Origin: RUG721 sp040307385
GTDB lineage: Bacteria; Actinomycetota; Coriobacteriia; Coriobacteriales; Atopobiaceae
Assembly: GCA_040307385.1 (NCBI GenBank)
Contig: JAWRJQ010000014.1
Location: 14,143-78,142, forward strand
Reading direction: 5' to 3'
Length of the DNA: 64,000 nt
Shown here piece by piece: positions 41,116 through 49,479 of this stretch. The notes under the pieces were generated by a model that saw only the letters and a program-made list of their open reading frames with translations, was not told where the DNA came from and made no database searches. A program made the position numbers and the translations under genes. Position 1 is the stretch's first letter, and the number at the start of each line of letters is the position of its first letter.

Positions 41116-41129
41116 AGAACATTTGTTTG
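41116..41129. promoter_or_regulatory. LexA (SOS) box 3, imperfect
   Basis: AGAACATTTGTTTG: GAAC-N4-GTTT, overlapping the -35 of lexA. A fourth half-site, CGAAC at 41139-41143, follows within the lexA promoter spacer. Confidence 0.6.
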
Positions 41130-41155
41130 CGTCTTATCCGAACATGATATACAAT
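41127..41155 (+). promoter_or_regulatory. lexA promoter
   Basis: TTGCGT (41127-41132), 17-base spacer, TACAAT (41150-41155), 28 bases before the lexA ATG. AGGAGG at 41171-41176 is the ribosome site. Overlaps SOS-like sites, fitting autorepression. Confidence 0.65.
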
Positions 41156-41183
41156 CACCTCAGAGACACAAGGAGGTTGGGAC

Positions 41184-41831
41184 ATGGCACACGGTAAACT
41201 CAGCAAGCGGCAAGCCGCAATCTACGACTACATCCTCTCCTATGCCGAGAGCCATGGGTATCCCCCCTCGGTTCGCGAGATCGGCTCCGCCGTGGGGCTC
41301 AAGTCCCCCTCCACGGTGCACATGCACCTCAAAGCGCTCGAGGAGCTCTCGCTCATCACACGCGATCCCAAGAAGCCCCGCACCATCGACGTCACCAAGC
41401 AGTCTCAAGACGCCCCCGTCAAACTCGGCTCCGTCACCCAAGATCTCAACGGCAACAGCATCTCGCTGCCGCTCGTGGGGCGCGTGGCCGCCGGCGTGCC
41501 CATCCTCGCCGAGCAGAACATCGAGGAGAACCTCACCCTCCCTACCTCGCTCGTCGGCGATGCAAGCTCCTTCATCCTGCGCGTCAACGGCGAGTCCATG
41601 ATCAACGCCGGCATCTTCGATGGCGACTACATCGTGGTCAAGCAGCAGCAAGACGCCCACAACGGCGAGATCGTCGTCGCTCTGGTCGACGACTCCGCAA
41701 CCGTCAAGACGTTCTATCGCGAGAAGGATCGCATCCGCCTCCAGCCCGAGAACGATGCCATGGAGCCCATCTACGTCAAAGACGTCCTCATCCTCGGCAA
41801 GGTCACGGCCCTCATCCGCTCCATGTCCTAA
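41184..41831 (+). CDS. lexA: SOS repressor LexA
   Basis: About 215 residues. Winged helix-turn-helix at 1-65 (PPSVREIGSAVGLKSPSTVH), cleavage site Ala103-Gly104 (GRVAAGVPI), and the Ser138 (GESM) / Lys175 (SATVKTF) self-cleavage dyad. RecA filaments on single-stranded DNA trigger cleavage and induce the regulon; probable targets in this window are recA, the LysM inhibitor and lexA itself. Confidence 0.96.
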   Translation: MAHGKLSKRQAAIYDYILSYAESHGYPPSVREIGSAVGLKSPSTVHMHLKALEELSLITRDPKKPRTIDVTKQSQDAPVKLGSVTQDLNGNSISLPLVGRVAAGVPILAEQNIEENLTLPTSLVGDASSFILRVNGESMINAGIFDGDYIVVKQQQDAHNGEIVVALVDDSATVKTFYREKDRIRLQPENDAMEPIYVKDVLILGKVTALIRSMS

Positions 41832-41834
41832 GCC

Positions 41835-42623
41835 ATGCCGTCCGGTGCCAACACCCGCTCATCATCGGATGCGGCTTCTGTGCGCGTTCGCCTGTTCGAT
41901 ACGCTCCGCGGATGCTCCGTTGTATCCATGGTGCTCTTCCATGCGGTATATGACCTCGTGTTCATCGCGGGCGTGATCCCGTCCAACCTGTTCTTCACGA
42001 CGCCCGTCAACATATGGCGGGCGTCCATCTCATGGACGTTTCTGCTCATCGCCGGTGCCATGTGCACGTTTTCGCGCAGCAACTACCGGCGCGCCGGCAT
42101 CTACCTCATCGTCGCGCTCGGCATCTACCGCGTTACCTCGCTCATCGATGCGAGCGTCGAGATCAGCTACGGCATCATCTACTGCATGGGGTTCTGCACA
42201 TTGTTCGCCGCCTGCCTTTCCAGCTTGGGGTTCTCCCCCCAAGGCTACGCATGGGCGGCGGCGTTCTTCATCGCATTCCTGCTTGCTCTCAGCGTGCCGA
42301 ACGGCGCCATCTCGCTGTTCGGCATCCAGATCGCCCGCATTCCCCGTGCAATCTATCACACGGGGCTGTTCTCCTGGCTCGGCTTCCCGGGTCCGGATTT
42401 CATCTCGGCCGACTATTATCCGCCCATCCCCTACTTCTTCCTCTACCTCGCCGGATGGTCGCTCGGGCTCACGTGGAAGCGCGAGGGCTACACCCATCCG
42501 CTGTGGAGGTTCTCCATCGCTCCGCTCGAAGCGGTGGGCCGCTACGCGCTTCCCATATACGTGCTGCACCAGCCCGTGCTACTGCTGGTCGCCCACGTCA
42601 TCTCCATAGCGATAGGGCGCTAG
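41835..42623 (+). CDS. DUF1624 / HGSNAT-type membrane acetyltransferase-like protein
   Basis: About 262 residues, seven or so membrane helices. The N-terminus VRLFDTLRGCSVVSMVLFHAVYDL matches the DUF1624 (heparan-alpha-glucosaminide N-acetyltransferase catalytic) pattern with the conserved RG and FH in the first helix. Bacterial members probably acetylate cell-envelope sugars; the substrate is unknown. It starts three bases after lexA. The last 45 bases overlap the convergent end of hflX, with both reading frames intact. Confidence 0.8.
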   Translation: MPSGANTRSSSDAASVRVRLFDTLRGCSVVSMVLFHAVYDLVFIAGVIPSNLFFTTPVNIWRASISWTFLLIAGAMCTFSRSNYRRAGIYLIVALGIYRVTSLIDASVEISYGIIYCMGFCTLFAACLSSLGFSPQGYAWAAAFFIAFLLALSVPNGAISLFGIQIARIPRAIYHTGLFSWLGFPGPDFISADYYPPIPYFFLYLAGWSLGLTWKREGYTHPLWRFSIAPLEAVGRYALPIYVLHQPVLLLVAHVISIAIGR

Positions 42624-43889
42624 CATAGCGGCCATGCGCTCCGAGGCAAGCACCGTCGCCACCAGGCCCTCCTCCTCATAGTGCTCGCGTACGGTCTGGC
42701 ATCGTTCATGCATCATCTTGATGAGCATGCCCTTATCGTAGGGAATGCGCACGGTCATCACGGTATCGCCCTCCGATGCTTCGCGCGCGATACGGTGGAG
42801 CAGGCCGCGGAGCCCTCTGCCCTCGAGCGCCGAGATGAACTGCGCCTGCGGATAATCGCGCTCAAGCGCTTCCCGATCGGCCTCGTCGAGCAGATCGCAC
42901 TTGTTGAACACGAGGCACCGCGCGATCTCCGCTGCCCCGATCTCCGCGAGCACGTTATCGACAGCCGTTATCTGCAGGCGGAAGTTGGGATCGGAGGCAT
43001 CGCACACGAGCAGGATGAGGTCGGCGGCGCGGGCCTCGGCAAGCGTTGATTTGAACGCCTCCACCAGCATCGTGGGCAGCTTCTGGATGAACCCGACCGT
43101 GTCGGTGAGGGTGATCTTGCGTCCCTCTTCGAGATCGAGGGCGCGCGTCGTGGGGTCGAGCGTGGCGAACAGCTCATCGTGGGCATACACGTCGGCTCCG
43201 GTCAGGGCGTTTAAGAGGGTCGATTTCCCCGCATTGGTATAGCCCACGAGCGCGACGCGGTACACGCCGGAATCCCAGCGCGCCTTCGCCTGCACGTCGC
43301 GGCGCTTCTCGAGCTGCGCGAGCTCGGATTTGAGGGTGGAGATGCGCTTGCGGATAAGGCGGCGGTCCACCTCGAGCTGGCTCTCTCCCTGGCCGAAACG
43401 GCTTCCGATCCCGCCGCGCGTCTGCTCGCCCACCAGGTGGCTCCACATGCCACGTAAACGCGGCAGCACGTAGGTGAGCTGCGCGAGCTGAACCTGCATG
43501 CGTCCTTCGCTCGTCTTGGCATGCTGGCCGAAGATATCGAGGATGAGGGCGGTGCGGTCGATGATCTTCGTGGGCTCGCCCACGATCTTCTCGAGGTTGA
43601 ACTGCTGCGAGGGCGTGAGCACGTCATCGAAGATGACCGCATCGGCCTCGAGTGCGCGGACCGCGGCTACGATCTCATCGACCTTGCCCTTGCCGATGAA
43701 GGTCTTGGGTACGGGCGCATCGAGCTTCTGCGTGAGGCTGCCCACCACGACGGCTCCGTCGGTCTCGGCAAGGCGCCCCAGCTCGGCCATGGAATCCTCG
43801 AGCGACCACTCCGATTTCCCCAGATCGACGCCCACGAGGATCGCCCGCTCGGGCACGGGCACGGTGTCATGAAGTTCAAAGCGCGGCAT
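42579..43889 (-). CDS. hflX: GTPase HflX
   Basis: About 436 residues. An N-terminal HflX domain (PVPKTFIGKGKVDEI) and glycine-rich RGGIGSRFGQGE linker precede the GTPase domain with GYTNAGKSTLLNAL, DTVGFIQKLP and NKCD. Ribosome-splitting factor under stress. ATG 43889 has a strong AGGAGGTGG site; longer starts are rejected. Last gene of the miaB-miaA-hflX run; it overlaps miaA by 14 bases. Confidence 0.95.
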   Translation of the reverse strand: MPRFELHDTVPVPERAILVGVDLGKSEWSLEDSMAELGRLAETDGAVVVGSLTQKLDAPVPKTFIGKGKVDEIVAAVRALEADAVIFDDVLTPSQQFNLEKIVGEPTKIIDRTALILDIFGQHAKTSEGRMQVQLAQLTYVLPRLRGMWSHLVGEQTRGGIGSRFGQGESQLEVDRRLIRKRISTLKSELAQLEKRRDVQAKARWDSGVYRVALVGYTNAGKSTLLNALTGADVYAHDELFATLDPTTRALDLEEGRKITLTDTVGFIQKLPTMLVEAFKSTLAEARAADLILLVCDASDPNFRLQITAVDNVLAEIGAAEIARCLVFNKCDLLDEADREALERDYPQAQFISALEGRGLRGLLHRIAREASEGDTVMTVRIPYDKGMLIKMMHERCQTVREHYEEEGLVATVLASERMAAMLAPYRYGDDVGDQQ

Positions 43890-44811
43890 GTTCCACCTCC
43901 TGTGCGATGCGTTGCGCGGCCGATCGAACGCTTGCGTCGCCCATATCGATCCACGTGACGCGTTCATCGTGTCTGAACCAGGAAAGCTGGCGCTTGGCAT
44001 AGCGCCGGGTATTCGTCTTGATGGCGGCGCGGGCCTCGTCCATCGTCATGGCGCCGGACAGGGCTTTGAGGATCTCCTTGTACCCTATGGCCTGTCCTGC
44101 CGTTGTGCGTGCGGAAAGCCCGCGCGAAGCGAGCTGCTCGACCTCTCCGACGAGTCCCGCATCGAACATCTCGTCGACGCGGCGGTCTATGCGCCTGTAG
44201 AGAAGATCGCGGGGTACGTCGAGCCCGAAGATGCGCGCCGGATAGTGCGGCGCGCGCCTATGCAGGGAGGTGAGCGATGCGGCGTAGCTTGCGCCCTCAT
44301 CGCACATCTCGAGCGCGCGGATGGTGCGGCGCACGTTGTTGGGATGGATCGCCTCGGCGCTCGCCGGGTCGCGCCGGGCAAGCTCGCCGTGCAGATACGC
44401 CGCCCCCTCGGTGCGTGCAAGCTCCTCGTAGCGCGCTCGGCGCTCATCCCCTCGGTATCCCGAGGGAAAGTCCATCTCATCGATTACGGCGTTGAGATAG
44501 AGCCCCGTGCCGCCGCAGAGGACGGGAGGGATGCCCTGCGCGAGCAGCGCATCGATGCAGGCGCGTGCCTCGGCCTGGAAACGCTCGACCGAGTAGTTTT
44601 CATCCACCGCGCACACATCGACCATATGGAGGGGGCGCAGGCGCTGCTCAGGCGGCACCTTGGCGGTTCCGATGTCCATGCTCCGGTAGATCTGCATGGC
44701 GTCGATCGAAACGATCTCACCCGATATGAGCAGGGCAACCTGCTCGGCGACGGCGCTCTTGCCCGAAGCGGTGGGCCCCACGATGCATGCGAGGGGCCGT
44801 CCCGGCATCAT
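43876..44811 (-). CDS. miaA: tRNA dimethylallyltransferase
   Basis: About 311 residues. Adds the dimethylallyl group to A37 of tRNAs reading U-initial codons, using DMAPP from the IspH pathway. GPTASGKSAVA P-loop, DAMQIYRSMDIGTAK, GGTGLYLNA and the C-terminal TNTRRYAKRQLSWFRHD are present. Its ATG overlaps the miaB stop by four bases, so the two consecutive modification enzymes are translated together. Confidence 0.96.
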   Translation of the reverse strand: MMPGRPLACIVGPTASGKSAVAEQVALLISGEIVSIDAMQIYRSMDIGTAKVPPEQRLRPLHMVDVCAVDENYSVERFQAEARACIDALLAQGIPPVLCGGTGLYLNAVIDEMDFPSGYRGDERRARYEELARTEGAAYLHGELARRDPASAEAIHPNNVRRTIRALEMCDEGASYAASLTSLHRRAPHYPARIFGLDVPRDLLYRRIDRRVDEMFDAGLVGEVEQLASRGLSARTTAGQAIGYKEILKALSGAMTMDEARAAIKTNTRRYAKRQLSWFRHDERVTWIDMGDASVRSAAQRIAQEVEHAAL

Positions 44812-46172
44812 CGCGGCTCACCGACCATCGTGCCCGCAAGGTACCAGGTGCGTGCGCGATCCACCTCGACGGTGCAGATCGTGCCGACGAGCTGCTCGGA
44901 CGAGAACCGGGCCGGCAGCGGGAAGTGCACGGTCCGGTTCTTGGCGCTATGGCCCACCATCACGGCGTCATCGCGCTTGGAGATGGACTCCACGAGCACC
45001 TCGACGCGCGTCCCCAGGTCGGCTTGGTTGGCCTGCCAGCTGAGGTCCTCGACACGACGGGCGAGCCGGTCGAAGCGGTCCTGGATGACCTCGAGCGGCG
45101 TGGTGTCGACGATGTTCGCCGCAGGCGTGCCGGGACGCTTCGAATAGATGAAGGTGAACGCTCCCGAGAACCGCGCCTCCTCGACGAGCGAGAGCGTGTC
45201 GAGGAAATCCTCCTCGGTTTCGCCCGGGAAGCCGACGATGATGTCGGTGGTGAGCGCAAGGTCCGGCATGGCAGCTCTGAGGCGCTTCACGAGGTCGAGG
45301 TACTGCTCGCGCGTATACGCCCGGTTCATGGCCTTGAGGATGCGCGTGGAACCGCTTTGAACCGCGAGGTGCAGATGGGGCATCGCGGCAGGCGTCTGCG
45401 CCATGGCGACGATGACCTCATCGGACAGGTCCTTGGGATTGGACGAGGTGAAGCGCAGGCGCTCGATGCCCGTCTCCCCCACCGCGCGGATGAGGTCGGC
45501 GAAGCGCGGGGCGCCGTACAAGTCGCGCCCATAGGAGTTGACGTTCTGACCGAGCAGGCAGATCTCACGCACGCCCTCTTCGACAAGATGCGAGCATTCG
45601 GAGACGATCGTCTCGAAGATGCGGCCGCGCTCGCGCCCGCGCACATGGGGCACGATGCAGTAGGTGCAGAAATTGTTGCATCCGTACATGATGGGCACCC
45701 ATGCATGGAAGGCCTGGGCACGGCGTGCGGGAAGGCTCGTCGAGAAAGCCTCGGGATCCTCGTCGGTGCTCGCGAAGACGCGCCGTTCATCGGCGGCGAA
45801 CGCCTGCTCGAGCAGGCTGGGAAGCATGTGGAGCGCACTCGTGCCGAAGACGACGTCGCATGCGGGAACATGGGCCGTGAGGCGCTCTCCGTCGCGCTGG
45901 GCGATGCAGCCGCCGATGGCGACCACGCGCTTTCCCGAAGGAGGCGCCGCCGCGCTGACCAAAGCCGACGCCTGCCCGTAGAGGCGTTGGTCGGCGTTCT
46001 CGCGCACGCAACAGGTCATGAACACCACGATATCGGCATCCTCGGGCGTGGACACCTCGTTGCAGCCGCATGAATCGAGCAGACCCGAGACGCGCTCGGT
46101 GTCGTGCATGTTCATCTGGCAGCCGAAGGTCTTTACAAGATAGGTCTTACCGACAAGCAGGGGGCTCGTCAT
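44808..46172 (-). CDS. miaB: tRNA-2-methylthio-N6-dimethylallyladenosine synthase
   Basis: About 454 residues, radical SAM methylthiotransferase acting on the MiaA product. N-terminal auxiliary cluster cysteines in TFGCQMNMHD, MTCCVREN and GGCIAQRD; radical SAM motif CNNFCTYCIVP; C-terminal TRAM domain ending RARTWYLAG. Directly abuts spoVS. Part of an operon spoVS-miaB-miaA-hflX. Confidence 0.96.
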   Translation of the reverse strand: MTSPLLVGKTYLVKTFGCQMNMHDTERVSGLLDSCGCNEVSTPEDADIVVFMTCCVRENADQRLYGQASALVSAAAPPSGKRVVAIGGCIAQRDGERLTAHVPACDVVFGTSALHMLPSLLEQAFAADERRVFASTDEDPEAFSTSLPARRAQAFHAWVPIMYGCNNFCTYCIVPHVRGRERGRIFETIVSECSHLVEEGVREICLLGQNVNSYGRDLYGAPRFADLIRAVGETGIERLRFTSSNPKDLSDEVIVAMAQTPAAMPHLHLAVQSGSTRILKAMNRAYTREQYLDLVKRLRAAMPDLALTTDIIVGFPGETEEDFLDTLSLVEEARFSGAFTFIYSKRPGTPAANIVDTTPLEVIQDRFDRLARRVEDLSWQANQADLGTRVEVLVESISKRDDAVMVGHSAKNRTVHFPLPARFSSEQLVGTICTVEVDRARTWYLAGTMVGEPR

Positions 46173-46493
46173 CTACGCATACACCCCATACGTATCGTCG
46201 GTGGGCTCGGATGCATGCGATGCCGGAACGAGTCGGTGCACGTATACGGCGAACCGGATGGCGGTGCGGCTTTCGCCGCCGATCTCTATGTCGGAGAACG
46301 TGGGAGCGCAGGAGATGTCGACGCCCGTGGGAATGAGGAAGCCGCGTGCGATGGCCATGGCCTTGACGGCCTGGTTCACAGCGCCCGCGCCGACACACTG
46401 GATGTTGACGGGAACCTCATCCTTAACCAATCCGGCGATGGCACCGGCTACGGATGCGGGCGAGGATTTGGATGAAACCTTCAAGTAATCCAT
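46173..46493 (-). CDS. spoVS: Stage V sporulation protein S family protein
   Basis: About 106 residues: the SpoVS core (MDYLKVSSKSSPASVAGAIA, GAGAVNQAVKAMAIARGFL) plus an extra 20-residue tail. SpoVS is a small Alba-like nucleic-acid-binding protein found in sporeformers and in many non-sporulating actinobacteria and thermophiles, where its job is unclear. No other sporulation gene is in the window. GGAGA eight bases before ATG 46493. Confidence 0.92.
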   Translation of the reverse strand: MDYLKVSSKSSPASVAGAIAGLVKDEVPVNIQCVGAGAVNQAVKAMAIARGFLIPTGVDISCAPTFSDIEIGGESRTAIRFAVYVHRLVPASHASEPTDDTYGVYA

Positions 46494-46583
46494 GCTGTGT
46501 CTCCTGCGCGTTGCTGATGTCGCATTGTGCATTTCGGGATCGAATGTGATGAGCAGAGTCAATGGTAGTCGTTAACCGAGGAT

Positions 46584-46616
46584 TTGAAAAGCGAAAAGCG
46601 CAGAATACATGCGCTT
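46584..46616 (-). terminator. Intrinsic terminator after the GHKL ATPase gene
   Basis: On the minus strand AAGCGCA and TGCGCTT form seven pairs (46616-46596) around a seven-base loop, followed by two T runs (four T at 46597-46594 and four at 46590-46587). It separates the rny-GHKL unit from spoVS. A TTGACT -35-like hexamer (46562-46557) downstream may start the spoVS operon, though no good -10 is seen. Confidence 0.7.
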
Positions 46617-46619
46617 GCA

Positions 46620-47702
46620 TCAGTCAGCATCCTCCATATCGAAGGTGACGGTGATCTTGTTGGCCGAAACATGCACCTTGGGGTCGGCTGCAAGCCGAAC
46701 GTAATAGCGCTCGCGTACGAACGAGAAGGCCTTTTCCATCTCGAGCGCGAACGCCTCCTTGTCTTCTGCACTCATCTTCATGCCCTTGCGGGCGCGCAAA
46801 AGGTCGACCTCAGCATGAGGTTGAGGAGAGGCCGCTTTGCAGAGTTGGGCGGCGACGCTGCGCAGCGGCTTGATCTGGCCTGAGATGATGCGGTGAGCGG
46901 TGCGCTCCGACATGTCGAGGCCGAGCGCAAGGGCCTGTTCGAGCAGTTCGCGGGCATCCCCCGCCACGCGCAGGCGCGTGAGCACGCCGAGCTCTGAGAG
47001 GTCGTCGATGAAGAGCAGGTCGGTGTCGGAGGACGGGCGCGGTGCGCGCGCGTGCGCCGTCGCCACGATCTCTGCGGCGGATCCCAGGTAGACCTCGCAG
47101 GTCCCCCGCTCCTCGAGCGCGAACTCGGCGCAGGTGCGGATGATGTTGTGGGGGCCGCGAACGCAGGCATCGTTGCCCTCGTCGTCCTGTGCGATGACGG
47201 GCCAGGTTGATTGGTCGGCACGCTCGGTAAGCTGGGAGGCGTTCGCAACCACCTTGATGGCCGCCCCCTTGCCGGGAGCCGATGAGAGCACGCGGGCGCT
47301 CTCGACGTTCTCCTTCACCGAGAAGAGCGCCATGCCGCGCCCATGGACGCCCCAGCGGTCCACATGAACGCTCTCGAGCTTGGATGTGACGCGGGCATCG
47401 AATATCTTATCGTGCATCGTGGAGGGTATGCCCGCTCCATCGTCGAGCATGACGAGGGAGCGCATGTCGCCCTCGCGCCATGAAGCCACATAGATATGCC
47501 GCGCGCCCGCATCGCGGGCGTTGCGCAGCATCTCGATGACGATATCCTCGATGCACCGGATATCGTGTTTGGCCTGGCGACGCTCCGCCTCGGCAACGCG
47601 GAGCCTGACGTAGCCCGCGCCGAGGTTCTCCTCGACGCGCAACGCGCCGCCCCCGCAGGTGGCTTCGACGAAGCTCGCAAGATCTTCTGAAGCAGCCGCC
47701 AT
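46620..47702 (-). CDS. GHKL-fold ATPase of unknown function
   Basis: About 360 residues. The Bergerat ATP-binding fold is clear: N box IVIEMLRNARDAGA, G1 box LDDGAGIP and G2 box GVHGRGMALFSVKENV. There is no histidine-kinase dimerisation domain, sensor or membrane segment, so it is closer to MutL/Hsp90/MORC-type ATPases. The C-terminal third (about 230-360) is charged and helical with no motif I know. It starts six bases after the rny stop and shares its transcript. The function is not assignable. Confidence 0.8.
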   Translation of the reverse strand: MAAASEDLASFVEATCGGGALRVEENLGAGYVRLRVAEAERRQAKHDIRCIEDIVIEMLRNARDAGARHIYVASWREGDMRSLVMLDDGAGIPSTMHDKIFDARVTSKLESVHVDRWGVHGRGMALFSVKENVESARVLSSAPGKGAAIKVVANASQLTERADQSTWPVIAQDDEGNDACVRGPHNIIRTCAEFALEERGTCEVYLGSAAEIVATAHARAPRPSSDTDLLFIDDLSELGVLTRLRVAGDARELLEQALALGLDMSERTAHRIISGQIKPLRSVAAQLCKAASPQPHAEVDLLRARKGMKMSAEDKEAFALEMEKAFSFVRERYYVRLAADPKVHVSANKITVTFDMEDAD

Positions 47703-47708
47703 GGAAGG

Positions 47709-49271
47709 TTATTTGGCAACGTCGACGGCGCGCGACTCGCGGATGACGACGACGCGGACCTGGCCGGGATACTCCATCTCGTCCTCGATCTGCTTGGCGA
47801 TGTCGTGCGCGAGCACCGTTGCCTGGGCATCGGTGATCTTCTCGGGCTCGACCATCACGTGCAGCTCGCGACCGGCCTGCATGGCGTAGGTGCGCTCGAC
47901 GCCGGTATAGGAGTTCGAGATCTCCTCGAGCTTCTCGAGGCGCTTGATGTAGGTTTCGGCCGACTCGCGGCGGGCGCCGGGGCGCGCCGCGGAGATGGCG
48001 TCGGCGGCCATGACGAGCACATCGAGCACGGTGTCGGGCTCGACGTCGGCATGGTGCGCCTCGATCGCATGGACGATGTTGGGCTTCTCGCCGTAGCGAC
48101 GGGCCAGATCGGCGCCGATCACGGCATGCGGACCCTCGATCTCGTGGTCGATGGCCTTGCCGAGGTCGTGCAGGAGCCCGGCGCGCTTGGCGGGGGCGGC
48201 GTCGAGCCCGAGCTCGGATGCCATGATGCCGCACAGCGTGGACACCTGGATGGAGTGCTGCAGGACGTTCTGGCCGAACGACGTGCGATAGCGCAGCGCC
48301 CCGAGCGTCTTGATGAGCTCGGGATGCAGATCGTGGATGCCGGCGTCGAAGGCAGCCTGCTCGCCCGCCTCGCGCACGCGCTCGTTCACGAGCGTCTCCG
48401 CCTTCTTGTAGAGCTCCTCGATGCGGGCAGGGTGGATACGGCCGTCGGCGATGAGGTTCTCGAGGGCCACGCGCGCCGTTTCGCGGCGGACCGGGTCGTA
48501 GCTGGAGAGCACGACGGTCTCGGGCGTGTCGTCGATGACGAGGTTGACGCCGGAAACCTGCTCGAAGGTGCGGATGTTGCGGCCTTCACGGCCGATGATG
48601 CGGCCCTTGAGGTCGTCGGAGGGGATGTGGACCGACGTGACGGTGATCTCGCCTGCCTGGTCGGCGGCGCAGCGCTGGATGGCGGTTGAGATGATCTCGC
48701 GGGCCGTCTTATCGGCCTGATCGCGCACGCGCATCTCGGATTCGCGCAGGATCTGGGCCTCCTCGCGCACGGCATCGGCGCGCACGCGGGCGAGCAGCTC
48801 GTCATGGGCCTCTTCCTTGCTGAGGCCGGCGATGCGCTCGAGCTCGGCGGACTGCTTGACGTTGAGCTCGTCGAGGTCGCGCTCGCGCTTGTCGAGCTGG
48901 CCGGCGAGGCTGGAGAGCTGGTGCTCGCGCTTGTCGAGCGACTCGCTGCGATGGTCGAGGGTCTCCTCGCGCTGCATGATGCGGTTCTCGAGGGTCTGCA
49001 GCTCCTTCTTGCGCCGCTTCTCCTCCGCTTCTGAAGCGGTCTTGAGGGCGATGATCTGCTCCTTGGCTTCGAGGACGGCTTCCTTCTTGGCCGTCTCGGC
49101 ATGGCGCGCGGCCTCGGCGGCGATGCGCTCTGCGGTGCGGTTGGCCTCATCGATCTTGGCTTCGGCGTTGACGACGCGGGCGTTGGTCTTGCTCTGCGCA
49201 TAGCGATAGGTGATGAAGGCCGCCAGCGCAGCACATACCAAGCCAACGATAACTGCATACATCCATTCCAT
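47709..49271 (-). CDS. rny: Ribonuclease Y
   Basis: About 520 residues. One N-terminal membrane helix, a long coiled coil (about 30-200), a KH domain (IIGREGRNIRTFEQVSGV) and an HD domain (LLHDLGKAIDHE). Endoribonuclease that starts mRNA decay at the membrane. With PNPase and RNase J also encoded here, the main RNA-decay enzymes lie within 15 kb. GAGGAG precedes the ATG; a strong promoter lies 180 bases upstream. Confidence 0.96.
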   Translation of the reverse strand: MEWMYAVIVGLVCAALAAFITYRYAQSKTNARVVNAEAKIDEANRTAERIAAEAARHAETAKKEAVLEAKEQIIALKTASEAEEKRRKKELQTLENRIMQREETLDHRSESLDKREHQLSSLAGQLDKRERDLDELNVKQSAELERIAGLSKEEAHDELLARVRADAVREEAQILRESEMRVRDQADKTAREIISTAIQRCAADQAGEITVTSVHIPSDDLKGRIIGREGRNIRTFEQVSGVNLVIDDTPETVVLSSYDPVRRETARVALENLIADGRIHPARIEELYKKAETLVNERVREAGEQAAFDAGIHDLHPELIKTLGALRYRTSFGQNVLQHSIQVSTLCGIMASELGLDAAPAKRAGLLHDLGKAIDHEIEGPHAVIGADLARRYGEKPNIVHAIEAHHADVEPDTVLDVLVMAADAISAARPGARRESAETYIKRLEKLEEISNSYTGVERTYAMQAGRELHVMVEPEKITDAQATVLAHDIAKQIEDEMEYPGQVRVVVIRESRAVDVAK

Positions 49272-49315
49272 GATTGCTCCTCAGGTAACGTTTGTTGGTA
49301 GGTTTGTTCAGGAGA

Positions 49316-49367
49316 CCTATGCCATGCATAGGAACCCGCTGTAAGAGGTATGCACATCCTGCATGTG
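49316..49367 (-). other. Structured leader elements of rny
   Basis: Within the roughly 170-base untranslated leader, CCTATGC/GCATAGG (49316-49332, seven perfect pairs, three-base loop) and CACAT/ATGTG (49353-49367) are adjacent inverted repeats. They could be processing or autoregulatory sites. Confidence 0.45.
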
Positions 49368-49450
49368 GTATCTGCGGTTAGAGCCGCATATCTCATATGA
49401 AAAAACGTCTTGAGCCATGCAAAAGACGGAATACGCCTTAAAGCATCTCT

Positions 49451-49479
49451 ATAGTAGGGTCCTGTTAAGACAAAGTCAA
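49451..49479 (-). promoter_or_regulatory. rny promoter
   Basis: TTGACT (49479-49474), exactly 17 bases, TACTAT (49456-49451). The two hexamers are identical to those of the recA promoter. The -35 begins one base after the recX stop. Confidence 0.8.
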
